42,277 bases of DNA. Origin: Clostridiaceae bacterium (GTDB lineage Bacteria; Bacillota; Clostridia; Acetivibrionales; DULL01). The position numbers and the translations under genes were made by a program. The stretch lies in NCBI GenBank assembly GCA_012840395.1, contig DULL01000106.1, positions 1-42,277 on the forward strand, written 5' to 3'. Of the stretch, positions 25,087 through 32,528 are shown piece by piece. The notes under the pieces were generated by a model, which worked only from the letters and a program-made list of their open reading frames with translations, did no database searches and had not been told where the DNA came from. Positions within the stretch are counted from its first letter, which is position 1; every line of letters begins with the position of its first letter.

Positions 25087-25422
25087 TTATTGAGGCTGTT
25101 CAGCATCAATATTTTCTGCCGTATCATTTCTAAACCCGAAACCTGGAGAATCTGTAATATCTCTTATGAAATGAACATGCTGGTCTGTAACCTGAGTATT
25201 TACTCTTATAAAGTGAATATGTCCTCCCCCTGGAACAGGAAAATCAACAGATGTTGAAACTCCATAGGTGTGAACATGTCCATCTTCATAGCTTGTAACA
25301 CCTTCAACATAGTGTATATGGCCTTTCCTGTCCGGAGCAAAGGTTGTTGTACCGGCATATCGGTGAACATGTCCGTCATTAAATGAAGTCACTCCAGAAT
25401 AATTATGGTCATGGTAATACAT
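25087..25422 (-). CDS. YmaF family His-rich repeat protein
   Basis: YmaF proteins are small Firmicute proteins of unknown role. This one is 111 residues and made mostly of repeats of about 15 residues, each ending in a His-x-His pair: DGHVHRYAG, KGHIHYVEG, DGHVHTYGV, GGHIHFIRV and DQHVHFIRD, plus YHDHN at the start. Evenly spaced HxH pairs on beta strands suggest metal binding or a beta-solenoid surface protein. I chose ATG 25422 because GGGGGAG lies just upstream; the frame runs to 25461. No secretion signal is seen. It shares the yebC terminator region. Presence in spores or on the surface is a guess. Confidence 0.85.
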   Translation of the reverse strand: MYYHDHNYSGVTSFNDGHVHRYAGTTTFAPDRKGHIHYVEGVTSYEDGHVHTYGVSTSVDFPVPGGGHIHFIRVNTQVTDQHVHFIRDITDSPGFGFRNDTAENIDAEQPQ

Positions 25423-25631
25423 TTTTACTCCCCCAATTAAACATAATAGTTTTAGTAGCATATTTTATATTATGTTAATCTCAGCATACATGTTACAATC
25501 CAATCCAGCATTTTCTTAGTATAAATAATCTCAAGGTAACAATAAAAAATAAATGACTTAATTGTACCTATTATAAGGAGTTGAATATCATGTAATATAA
25601 TTAATTTATTTAATTTATGGAGGTAATGAGA

Positions 25632-25736
25632 ATGTCTGACGGCGGATTCAAAAACTTCTTTAATAACAACTGTGAGATCTTATTCTTCATACTGGTTTTC
25701 CTCTTATTGTTCTTTAACGGAAGATTCTACGATTAA
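25632..25736 (+). CDS. 34-residue single-span membrane microprotein
   Basis: A short frame starts at ATG 25632 with GGAGG about 10 bases upstream and ends at TAA 25734-25736. The protein begins MSDGGFKNFFNNN and has one hydrophobic helix rich in Leu and Phe (residues about 15-28), then a short polar end. It resembles the tiny YjcZ-like or sporulation-associated membrane peptides of spore formers in size and layout, but I cannot name the family. A perfect hairpin follows about 43 bases later. Position among sporulation-linked small genes makes a spore role plausible. Confidence 0.7.
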   Translation: MSDGGFKNFFNNNCEILFFILVFLLLFFNGRFYD

Positions 25737-25778
25737 AGCAAAATTATTGAGGAATAATGCTGCCATGCCTAATTTACC

Positions 25779-25800
25779 GCCATACCTAATTAGGTATGGC
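25779..25800. repeat. Perfect 22-bp palindrome after the microprotein gene
   Basis: GCCATACCTAA and its exact reverse complement are adjacent. A near copy of the left half (GCCATGCCTAAT) sits just upstream at about 25762. There is no T-run, so it may be an RNA-stabilising hairpin or weak terminator. Confidence 0.7.
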
Positions 25801-25809
25801 AGTTGCCAG

Positions 25810-26085
25810 TTATAGTTCCTTATCAATCTCATAAGTGACTTTTCTTTTTATTTTATTATAAATCTCCAAATCCTGTAAGGTATATATGGAATATCTCCTG
25901 CTGCATTTTCTGCATACTGAAATTCCTTTAAATATTCCTGTGTACAAGCTTTTTTTATTATGAATTAAAAAAAATGAGATGAATTTACTTTTATTACAAC
26001 ATGAACAGATAGGAAATAAGTAATTCCAAAAGGCCGCGACAGAAAGAAAAATAATCAAGAAAACAAAGAGAATCCATATATCCAT
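25810..26085 (-). CDS. Small membrane protein with cysteine pairs
   Basis: A 91-residue protein of no named family. It begins with one hydrophobic segment (about 3-24), then PICSCCNKSKF and, after 26 residues, SVCRKCSRRYSIY. The two cysteine clusters could bind one zinc ion on the cytoplasmic side. The C-terminus is charged and helical. The start is ATG 26085 with CGGAGATATC upstream. The stop codon lies just past the palindrome at 25779-25800. The gene could be spore-related by location, but nothing in its sequence says so. Confidence 0.6.
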   Translation of the reverse strand: MDIWILFVFLIIFLSVAAFWNYLFPICSCCNKSKFISFFLIHNKKSLYTGIFKGISVCRKCSRRYSIYTLQDLEIYNKIKRKVTYEIDKEL

Positions 26086-26189
26086 ATGATATCTCCGAAA
26101 GCCAAAGAATCTCTATCTGTAGAATTATATGAATTATACAAGTATTAATATGAATAATAGGATATGAGCAATAAAAAATCAGTTAAAAA

Positions 26190-26225
26190 ATATAAAAGAG
26201 CGTCTATTATTTACTAATAGGCGCT
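26190..26225 (-). terminator. Terminator of the DUF378 gene
   Basis: On the reverse strand AGCGCCTATTA (26225-26215) pairs with TAATAGACGCT (26209-26199, one G-U) and is followed by CTTTTATATTTTTT. Confidence 0.8.
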
Positions 26226-26262
26226 ACATAGCAATAATGGAGATATTACTATTTAACAGGCT

Positions 26263-26478
26263 CTATTCTTTTACGGGTGCACTTTCTCTAAACAGTAAGC
26301 TTATGCTGTATAACCCTGCCAAGCCCACTACTGTATAGATTATTTTGCTAAGAAAGCTTGTATTCCCTCCAAAAATAGATGCTACCAGATCATATTCAAA
26401 TAATCCGATTAATAACCAGTTTAATGCACCAATTATAACAAGAACTAAAGCTAATCTGTCTAAAGGTGTTCTATTCAT
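26263..26478 (-). CDS. DUF378 family small membrane protein
   Basis: DUF378 proteins have about 70 residues and two membrane helices, and their role is unknown. The 71-residue sequence matches the family closely: DRLALVLVIIGALNWLLIGLFEYDLVASIFGG, here spanning the first helix and loop, then a second helix YTVVGLAGLYSISLLF. The ribosome site AAAGGAGC lies nine bases before ATG. A terminator follows, so the gene is alone on its transcript. The upstream sequence fits a SigG-type forespore promoter (26532-26562), hinting that the protein is made in the forespore. Confidence 0.9.
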   Translation of the reverse strand: MNRTPLDRLALVLVIIGALNWLLIGLFEYDLVASIFGGNTSFLSKIIYTVVGLAGLYSISLLFRESAPVKE

Positions 26479-26531
26479 TATAACAGCTCCTTTTTACATA
26501 AAATTCTTTTTAAAAGTTTTTAGTGTGTAAT

Positions 26532-26562
26532 TAGTATATCCCAAGTATTTTATAATGATTCA
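26532..26562 (-). promoter_or_regulatory. SigG-like forespore promoter of the DUF378 gene
   Basis: On the reverse strand TGAATC (26562-26557), 18 bases, TATACTA (26538-26532). Bacillus SigG promoters read near TGAATA-N17/18-CATACTA, so two of 13 positions differ. The gap 26479-26799 has no other gene. Confidence 0.4.
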
Positions 26563-26743
26563 TTAAATTAATTTGTTAACAAAAGACGCTTAGAATCTAT
26601 CATATAGTAACTTAAGGTTTTAAAACACATATAATATAGAAGTAATGTGATTGTGATGAATTTTAACAATCATTTTTAAATATAAGTATATAAGAGATAT
26701 ATGTTTTAGTAATAGATTCCGTGGCAAAAATTGTTGCTGCTGT

Positions 26744-26779
26744 CGTAGTATACAATAATTTGCTTAGACATATACTACG
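26744..26779. repeat. 9-bp inverted repeat just upstream of ytxC
   Basis: CGTAGTATA (26744-26752) and TATACTACG (26771-26779) flank an 18-base loop and end 4 bases before the ytxC ribosome site. It may be an operator or a leader hairpin. Confidence 0.5.
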
Positions 26780-26799
26780 CTTGAAAGGGAGTGAAACAA

Positions 26800-27708
26800 A
26801 TGCAATTTGTTTGCATAGGAGTCGAGGGATCAACAGGTACTTTAATGCAGCATTTAAACAGTGAATTGGTACAGCTTAAAAAAGAAAAAGTAGACTATTC
26901 TCTGGAACAGATAGATAAAGATGGTTCTACTTCCATTGTGTGCAGCATTAATGATGATAACTATTATAACGAAAAATCAGTTAGGTCATATAGAGCTCTT
27001 AAGGTTCGCATAGCCCATGCTTTAGCGGATTATATTATAAGACAGTATGAAGAAAAACTTATTTTAAGAACTATAAATAGTAATTATTGCTATTTTAATG
27101 CCGCAGAGAAAAGAGACATCTTAAACAATGTATTAAAAATGATAGAAAATAGTGATAAAAATGGACAATATGGTCTGTTTAAAATACGCAGACGTAATAT
27201 TATAATAAGGAAGTTGCTGGATTATTTCGAAAGTACCAACAGCTTGATACTTGATGGGTTTGTTAATTTCAGGTTAAAAGATTATATCAAAGATCTGGAA
27301 GAAATAGTAGACAAGGCTGTCGACGATTATCTGATGGACAGGGAATATAAAGAGTTTATAAGATTGCTTAGATATTTTGTAGACATCCAGGAGCCAAAGG
27401 CTGATGTAATACATGTGATAGCAGGTTATAACTGTAATTATATGCTGTTGGATCAGTCCAAGAAAGAAATAACAAATGAATGCATCCAGGAGTTTATAAG
27501 TGAAGTATCTGATGGAGAGATAAACTATGATGACTTGCTGGTTAGTTCCCTAATAACATTTGCACCCAGAAAAATTGTCATTCATTGTGACGGGCAGATA
27601 AAGAACAAAGAACTGTTGGAAACAATAAAAAATGTATTTTCAGGAAAAGTAGTAATCTGCAATGGCTGTGAGTTGTGCCTGGTAAATGTTGTTAAAACTG
27701 AAAAGTAG
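26800..27708 (+). CDS. ytxC: Sporulation protein YtxC
   Basis: YtxC is a cytoplasmic protein of spore formers with an unclear role. The 302-residue product is hydrophilic and helical, with the family features YFNAAEKRDILNNVLKM, RRRNIIIRKLLDYF, and LILDGFVNFRLKDYIKDLEEIVDKAVDDYLMDREYKEFIRLLRYFV, the most conserved block. The C-terminal part ends with a DGELxxxx-like beta segment. I chose ATG 26800, with AAGGGAGTGA upstream, over GTG 26791, which lies inside that site. In other clostridia ytxC often precedes thrS; here it is followed by an RNA gene and a P-loop/Asp23 fusion gene. Confidence 0.88.
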   Translation: MQFVCIGVEGSTGTLMQHLNSELVQLKKEKVDYSLEQIDKDGSTSIVCSINDDNYYNEKSVRSYRALKVRIAHALADYIIRQYEEKLILRTINSNYCYFNAAEKRDILNNVLKMIENSDKNGQYGLFKIRRRNIIIRKLLDYFESTNSLILDGFVNFRLKDYIKDLEEIVDKAVDDYLMDREYKEFIRLLRYFVDIQEPKADVIHVIAGYNCNYMLLDQSKKEITNECIQEFISEVSDGEINYDDLLVSSLITFAPRKIVIHCDGQIKNKELLETIKNVFSGKVVICNGCELCLVNVVKTEK

Positions 27709-27760
27709 AAAAATATGCAGTATAAATAGAATGGGGTGTTCAAGAAACTTTTTAATATTA

Positions 27761-27790
27761 TTGACAGATCAAAATTCATAGTGATAAAAT
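27761..27790 (+). promoter_or_regulatory. Promoter of a candidate small RNA
   Basis: TTGACA (27761-27766), 18 bases, TAAAAT (27785-27790). It lies 50 bases past ytxC, and no gene starts within 390 bases. Confidence 0.7.
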
Positions 27791-27796
27791 ATACTC

Positions 27797-28016
27797 GAAC
27801 CTACAATATGGTGTATATTTTTACAAAATCCACCACATAATATTGAATAATTATTATTTTTTGTTATTTTTTTGGAATATAAATTTGTAAACTGATGAAT
27901 ATTATCAATTTTTTACTAAAGATAAAAGTACAAATTACGCAAGATGAAATCAATAAATGTACTTAAGACAAGTATCCGGGGAGTAAAAAGAGAGTCTGAC
28001 AGGACTCTCTTTCCCT
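27797..28016 (+). ncRNA. Candidate stand-alone RNA of about 220 nt
   Basis: The unit runs from a strong promoter to a terminator: AAAGAGAGTC (27987-27996) pairs with GACTCTCTTT (28003-28012), followed by CCCTTT. No plausible coding frame lies inside. Two internal stems can be drawn: CAATAT/ATATTG with GGTG/CACC near the 5' end and AAGTACA/TGTACTT nearer the 3' end. I recognised no known RNA family. Alternatives are a leader with attenuator for the gene at 28184 (170 bases further on) or a terminated ytxC 3' end. Confidence 0.5.
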
Positions 28017-28183
28017 TTATGGGGATTTTTAGTTTCTTGTATTTCCATTTACTATAAATTAAAATGTATAATATATGATATGCTTGAATTATAATTTGTA
28101 ACATAATTATAATATGAGGTAATACTTAATTATGTGATAATTTGATGTGAGGTATAAAAGATACCTTTGTTATTGGAGGTAGT

Positions 28184-29014
28184 ATGAGGGTTGTAGGATT
28201 TGTGGGACCCAGTGGTACGGGTAAAAGCCATAGGGCCTCATGGGTTGCAAGAGAAAAAGGAATAGATTTTATTATTGATGATGGTTTGCTGATAAGTGGT
28301 AATAGAGTAATTGCAGGTATGTCTGCCAAAAAGGAGAGTACAAAAATAGGCTCTATTAGAAGAGCTTTGTTTATAAATAAAGATCATGCCAACGATATAA
28401 AGAAGGCTCTGGAAACTTATAAACCAGAGTCAATATTAATACTGGGAACCTCTGAGGGGATGGTCGAAACCATAGCGAAAAACCTGGGTTTAAAGGGTAT
28501 TGATGAAAAAATATCTATATATGATGTAGCCAGTGAATTTGAAATAAATCAGGCCTTATCCACAAGAAAAGAACAAGGTAAACATGTTATACCAGTCCCG
28601 ACTTTTGAAATAAAAAAGGATTTCTCCGGGTATTTTTTGGATCCCCTTCAGATATTCAGAAGAAAAGGTAAAGGAAATTATCAGCTTATTGGTGAAAAAT
28701 CAGTTGTAAGGCCTACTTTTAGTTATCTGGGTAAATATACCATATCTGATTATACCATATATCAAATCGTGGAGCATGTGGTTTCCCAAATAAAAGGTGT
28801 CAGCAGGATATCCAGGTTTAGGGCTGAAAACTCCCCTGATGGAATATTTATAGAAATTGATCTCATTATTGTATACGGATATTTAATAAGACCATTACTT
28901 TCAGACGTCCAGAAAAAAGTGAAGGAAGAGGTGGAGAGGCTCACTGCATTAAATATAAAAGCTCTAAATGTTGTGGCCAAAAGCCTCGTAATGCCAGAGA
29001 ATAAATCTGAATAA
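28184..29014 (+). CDS. P-loop ATPase fused to an Asp23/DUF322 domain
   Basis: The 276-residue protein combines two folds not usually joined. Residues 8-15 form a Walker A loop (GPSGTGKS), followed by FIIDDG, a possible Walker B. A central part (about 90-180) of unclear fold includes SILILGTSEGM. The C-terminal 80 residues match Asp23/Gls24-like (DUF322) proteins, with VSQIKGVSRISRF, IDLIIVYGYLIRPLLSDVQKKVKEEVERLT and LNIKALNVVAKSL. Asp23 domains act in envelope stress. The GGAGGTAGT site directly precedes ATG. The fusion hints at an ATP-dependent envelope or spore assembly factor; its substrate is unknown. Confidence 0.85.
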   Translation: MRVVGFVGPSGTGKSHRASWVAREKGIDFIIDDGLLISGNRVIAGMSAKKESTKIGSIRRALFINKDHANDIKKALETYKPESILILGTSEGMVETIAKNLGLKGIDEKISIYDVASEFEINQALSTRKEQGKHVIPVPTFEIKKDFSGYFLDPLQIFRRKGKGNYQLIGEKSVVRPTFSYLGKYTISDYTIYQIVEHVVSQIKGVSRISRFRAENSPDGIFIEIDLIIVYGYLIRPLLSDVQKKVKEEVERLTALNIKALNVVAKSLVMPENKSE

Positions 29015-29086
29015 CAGTAATCACATTTTGTTTTTATCTGAATAATATAAATGTAGTATTATGTAAAATTAAAAACAAGGTGATAT

Positions 29087-29305
29087 ATGGGTTTCTATCA
29101 CTGTGTTCTTGAGACAAGAAACCAGGTTTTTATTGTCGAAAAACGTTTTAGAGAGAACAGTATTCCTTGCGAGCTTAAACATATATCCTATAGCCTTACA
29201 AAAGATTTATGCAATTTAACAGTCAAATTTGATGACCGCTATTATGATAAAGCAATAGAAATACTTAAAAAACTAAACTTTCCGGGATATAAGGTTATTC
29301 GGTAA
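29087..29305 (+). CDS. DUF3343-like small protein
   Basis: A 72-residue protein similar in length and beta-alpha-beta layout to DUF3343, a family proposed to carry sulfur or selenium. The pattern is FYHCVLETRNQVFIVEKRFRENSIPCELKHIS, then SLTKDLCNLTVKFDDRYYDKAIEILKKL, with the Cys in the loop where the family usually has SCG. AAGGTGAT precedes the ATG. It overlaps the end of the convergent beta-propeller gene by 11 bases. The typical SSCG is changed to KDLC here, so the assignment is moderate and the sulfur-carrier idea weak. Confidence 0.65.
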   Translation: MGFYHCVLETRNQVFIVEKRFRENSIPCELKHISYSLTKDLCNLTVKFDDRYYDKAIEILKKLNFPGYKVIR

Positions 29306-30572
29306 TAGATTTTGATTTTGTAATCAATTCAACAATATTTCTGATTTTTGTTAAATCAGAATTTAGCATATCATATTTTATATTTATTTTCTCTATCTCT
29401 TGTTCAATTTTATTCTTTCTGGATTCCAGGTTAAGAACTTTCGTTTGTAAATTTTCAAGGGATTTTCTTGTATCTTCCATGTTCTTGGCCAGAAGTTCCA
29501 ATGTACCGGTCAATTTATATCTGAAATCTTCCGCGCCGACAATTTTCTGTTTGAATATATAATCACCTGCAAAAGCAAGCTTATATCCTCCTGAGTAATT
29601 ACCTGGCAATTCATTAATATAGGAGGTGAATAATTCATTTTCAAAGGTGCTTCTGTATACCATACAATATACAACCCGGCCGCCCTGTAGCTGATAAGTG
29701 GAAGCTTTACCCCATGTATTACCGCCATCTTCTGAAATACAGTAATAAATATTATTATCTCTTACCCAGAATACAATTACCTGTTCTTCCAGCAATATGA
29801 TGGAGCTGAGCTCGAAAGAATATTCTGCAGTAAAAAGAGGAATTTCCATGTAACGGTTTTCTGACAGAGGCTGATATTTTGAATACATAAGCTCATATTT
29901 TTGCAGTGCATCCTTTTGCCATAGAAGATGGATGGAACCGCTGATATCTGAGCTTGCGGAGAGGAGATCGCTGTCTCCTTTATAATTTGTTATAGGGATA
30001 AATTCTCCCCAGCGGTCTTCTTCTTTTATGAAAGTTCTAAAACCTATATGGTTACTCTTGCTTTCTGTAAATTTGTATACAACATGTAAAGAATTATTAG
30101 GACTTAGCACCACATGGAAAGGCTTATTTACAAATGGGACATAATCTATAACCTTTGGAGCAGTTAATTTGTCCTTTTCTTTAATCTGGTAAGATAATAT
30201 TTTCCTGCCTCCATACTCAATAACAAAAAGGAATATTAAAACTTCTTGAAAGTATACCAAATTTAAGTACTTATTATACGGGCTTGGGTTTTTACTTTTC
30301 AATATAGTTTCAATATTCCAGTCGTTATTATTAGAGTATATATACATTATATTTCCGTTATTATCCTGACATAATACATGAATATTATCGTTATCATCAA
30401 CACAGGCGCTGAAATCAGGGTGACAATTTTTCAAAAGAACTAAAGGTTCTGTCCATTGGTTTCTTTTATTAAGTACACTTAAAAGAATTCCTGCGTTATC
30501 TTTATAAAATATATTAATTATTTTTCCGTTAGATAGCTTGATAATATAATGTTTTCTGTTTATATCATACAT
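29295..30572 (-). CDS. Sialidase-like beta-propeller with C-terminal coiled coil
   Basis: The protein (425 aa from ATG 30572) has no named family by eye. About 330 residues contain repeating beta-strand units with propeller features: NDNIHVLCQDNNGNIMYIY, NSLHVVYKF, SGSIHLLWQ, and NNIYYCISEDGGNTWGK, the last being an Asp-box (BNR) motif as in sialidases. No catalytic Arg triad was picked out. Residues about 355-420 form a coiled coil (LENLQTKVLNLESRKNKIEQEIEK). No signal peptide is seen. ATG 30572 is better placed than GTG 30581. The ribosome site is inside a perfect palindrome, and the gene follows the duplicated Cys/His gene, probably in one operon. Confidence 0.75.
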   Translation of the reverse strand: MYDINRKHYIIKLSNGKIINIFYKDNAGILLSVLNKRNQWTEPLVLLKNCHPDFSACVDDNDNIHVLCQDNNGNIMYIYSNNNDWNIETILKSKNPSPYNKYLNLVYFQEVLIFLFVIEYGGRKILSYQIKEKDKLTAPKVIDYVPFVNKPFHVVLSPNNSLHVVYKFTESKSNHIGFRTFIKEEDRWGEFIPITNYKGDSDLLSASSDISGSIHLLWQKDALQKYELMYSKYQPLSENRYMEIPLFTAEYSFELSSIILLEEQVIVFWVRDNNIYYCISEDGGNTWGKASTYQLQGGRVVYCMVYRSTFENELFTSYINELPGNYSGGYKLAFAGDYIFKQKIVGAEDFRYKLTGTLELLAKNMEDTRKSLENLQTKVLNLESRKNKIEQEIEKINIKYDMLNSDLTKIRNIVELITKSKSITE

Positions 30573-30580
30573 ATTATCCA

Positions 30581-30603
30581 CCCCACAATATTATATTGTG
30601 GGG
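30581..30603 (-). promoter_or_regulatory. Perfect hairpin covering the ribosome site of the propeller gene
   Basis: CCCCACAATAT (30581-30591) and ATATTGTGGGG (30593-30603) pair perfectly around one base. On the reverse strand the second arm holds the GGGG(TGG) ribosome site, so the hairpin would block translation. It lies in the 54-base gap between the two reverse-strand genes. Confidence 0.75.
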
Positions 30604-30626
30604 AAGATAAAAATATAACCGCAATG

Positions 30627-31403
30627 CTATTTTAAGTTACAGAACCCTACAATTTTTTGTATACTTCTGGGGAGTGCATCTTTTGAATTACCCCAGGGCG
30701 CGTCATTGTTTCTATAATCAAATTTTTTTGTAAACCAATTTACTTCCTCGTTGATGCGTTTCAGATTTTCAATTTGCAGGTTTATAAGATTATCATTAAA
30801 AATGGCAGCATCTTTCGGGTTAAGATATTTTTTTGAAGCTTCCAATAAAAGATGGAAATGCTTTAAACAGAAACCTTTTTTATTATTGAAGTTATTCCTA
30901 AATTCATCTTCCTTAAACCACAAATAGAAAATAACATCAACATATCTGTCCATGGTATAGTCAAGCTTACTGCAGATTGCGCACTTATTTTCCAGAGAAT
31001 TTAAAATATTTATTATTTCATCCAGTACCTTTCCGCTTTCAGTTGATTTATTTCTAAATTTATAGATCATAGATTTTAAAAATGGCATATTTTTATCTTT
31101 ATCTATAACAGATTTTCCATTGCCATATACTTTATTTAACAGTTCCAACTGGTATCCAAGATGGGTATCGATTATCAGTCCCAGGCCCAGTTTGTTTTCT
31201 TCCCTGTTATAAAGAAGTTCAAAATGCCTTTTGCAGAAACCTTTTTCATTAGTATCAATCCTTGAATCAGGTTCCATTAATGAAGGTCCTAACATATAAT
31301 CTACATATTCATTTTCCAGCTTTTTTTCCAGAATGCACATTGGGCATTCGCATTCTTCTTTAAAAGCTTCATTTACAGGTATAGTATATATTTTTTCTTT
31401 CAC
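30627..31403 (-). CDS. DUF6062-like protein with duplicated Cys/His motifs
   Basis: The protein (259 aa) starts KEKIYTIPVNEAFKEECECPMC and appears to be a clostridial family (DUF6062-type) of unknown role. The same pattern occurs twice: CPMC-x-LEKKLENEYVDYMLG then GFCKRHFELLYN; and CAICSKLDYTMDRYVD then GFCLKHFHLLLE. Each half offers CxxC plus Cx2H, a plausible zinc or iron-sulfur site. No membrane segment. I chose GTG 31403 because GGGAGGAAG precedes it; the frame is open up to 31451. It is divergent to the DNA glycosylase gene and precedes the propeller gene, with which it probably works. Confidence 0.8.
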   Translation of the reverse strand: MKEKIYTIPVNEAFKEECECPMCILEKKLENEYVDYMLGPSLMEPDSRIDTNEKGFCKRHFELLYNREENKLGLGLIIDTHLGYQLELLNKVYGNGKSVIDKDKNMPFLKSMIYKFRNKSTESGKVLDEIINILNSLENKCAICSKLDYTMDRYVDVIFYLWFKEDEFRNNFNNKKGFCLKHFHLLLEASKKYLNPKDAAIFNDNLINLQIENLKRINEEVNWFTKKFDYRNNDAPWGNSKDALPRSIQKIVGFCNLK

Positions 31404-31511
31404 TAAGACTTCCTCCCAGAGTTTGATGTATAATATTATAACATATAGCAATTATACTAAACTTAATGTAGAAATTTTTTAAGTCTTTTTGTGGTTACTT
31501 GGAGGAAAAAC

Positions 31512-32402
31512 GTGGAATACAAAGGATATAATATAGAAGAAACAAAAAGTGGGGTTATAGTAGAAAATATCAGAGATTTTAATCCTGTGCATATTTTTGA
31601 ATGCGGCCAGTGTTTCAGGTGGATAAAGGAACAGAACGGCAGCTATACAGGAGTTGCCAGAGGAAGAGTTGTTAATGTTGATGTATGCAAGGATAAACTA
31701 ATAATTAACAATACTAACTTGCAGGAATTCAAAGATATATGGTTCGAATATTTTGATCTGGGCAGGGACTATTCAATTATAAAAGAAAAACTGTCAGAAG
31801 ATGAAATAATGAAGAAAGCTATAGAATTTGGATATGGAATAAGAATACTGAAGCAGGACATTTGGGAAACTCTTATTTCTTTTATTATTTCAGCAAATAA
31901 CAGAATACCTATGATAATGAAGTCTGTATATCTCTTATCTAAGACATATGGGGATGAAATAACCTATAATGGAGAAAAATACTATACTTTTCCCGGCCCG
32001 GAGAAATTATCAGATTTATGTATTGAGGAGCTTGAAGCTTGCAGGGTAGGATTCAGGTGTAAGTATTTATTAGAAACTTCTGCAATTATTAAAAATCGGC
32101 AGGTCTTATTAGAAAAATTAGAATCTATGAATACCTTCAAGGCAAGGGAAGAGCTGAAAAAATTGCCCGGTGTGGGAAATAAAGTGGCAGATTGCACACT
32201 ACTGTACAGTGGTGTTAAAACTGATGTTTTTCCTACAGATGTCTGGGTAAAGAGAGTAATGGAAGTTTTGTTTTTCGGTAGAGAGGCTACATTGGCTGAA
32301 ATCCAGGAATATGCAGAGAAGAAGTTCGGTCCTTGGCGTGGCATTGCTCAGCAATATTTGTTTTATTATGCCAGGGAAAACAAAATAGGAACTAGAGAAT
32401 AA
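31512..32402 (+). CDS. ogg: 8-oxoguanine DNA glycosylase/AP lyase (OGG1 type)
   Basis: OGG1-type glycosylases remove 8-oxoguanine opposite cytosine and nick the abasic site. The helix-hairpin-helix segment reads LPGVGNKVADC with the catalytic lysine (K224 from the start chosen here). The downstream Asp lies in FPTDVWVKR (D243). These match Lys249 and Asp268 of human OGG1. The N-terminal FECGQCFRW motif is also typical. I chose GTG 31512, which has GGAGG seven bases upstream; an upstream GTG at 31491 is less well placed. The length of 296 residues is normal. The gene is divergent from the DUF6062-like gene and appears monocistronic. Confidence 0.93.
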   Translation: MEYKGYNIEETKSGVIVENIRDFNPVHIFECGQCFRWIKEQNGSYTGVARGRVVNVDVCKDKLIINNTNLQEFKDIWFEYFDLGRDYSIIKEKLSEDEIMKKAIEFGYGIRILKQDIWETLISFIISANNRIPMIMKSVYLLSKTYGDEITYNGEKYYTFPGPEKLSDLCIEELEACRVGFRCKYLLETSAIIKNRQVLLEKLESMNTFKAREELKKLPGVGNKVADCTLLYSGVKTDVFPTDVWVKRVMEVLFFGREATLAEIQEYAEKKFGPWRGIAQQYLFYYARENKIGTRE

Positions 32403-32492
32403 TATCGACCTGTATACCGCTGAAATAGCGAGCTTTGGGAAGTGTAGCCCCAATAATTAAGAATTATTAGTAATAATAGTGTGAAAGATTTC

Positions 32493-32522
32493 TTGTTATA
32501 TAGGGTTAATTAATGATATAAT
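32493..32522 (+). promoter_or_regulatory. Promoter of the candidate 6S RNA gene
   Basis: TTGTTA (32493-32498), an 18-base spacer and a consensus TATAAT (32517-32522). The predicted start is near 32529. Confidence 0.7.
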
Positions 32523-32528
32523 GTGCTC

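Noticed and set aside
27916-28104. Reverse frame of 62 codons past the ytxC terminator region
   Set aside because: Runs antisense through the terminator hairpin; no ribosome site.
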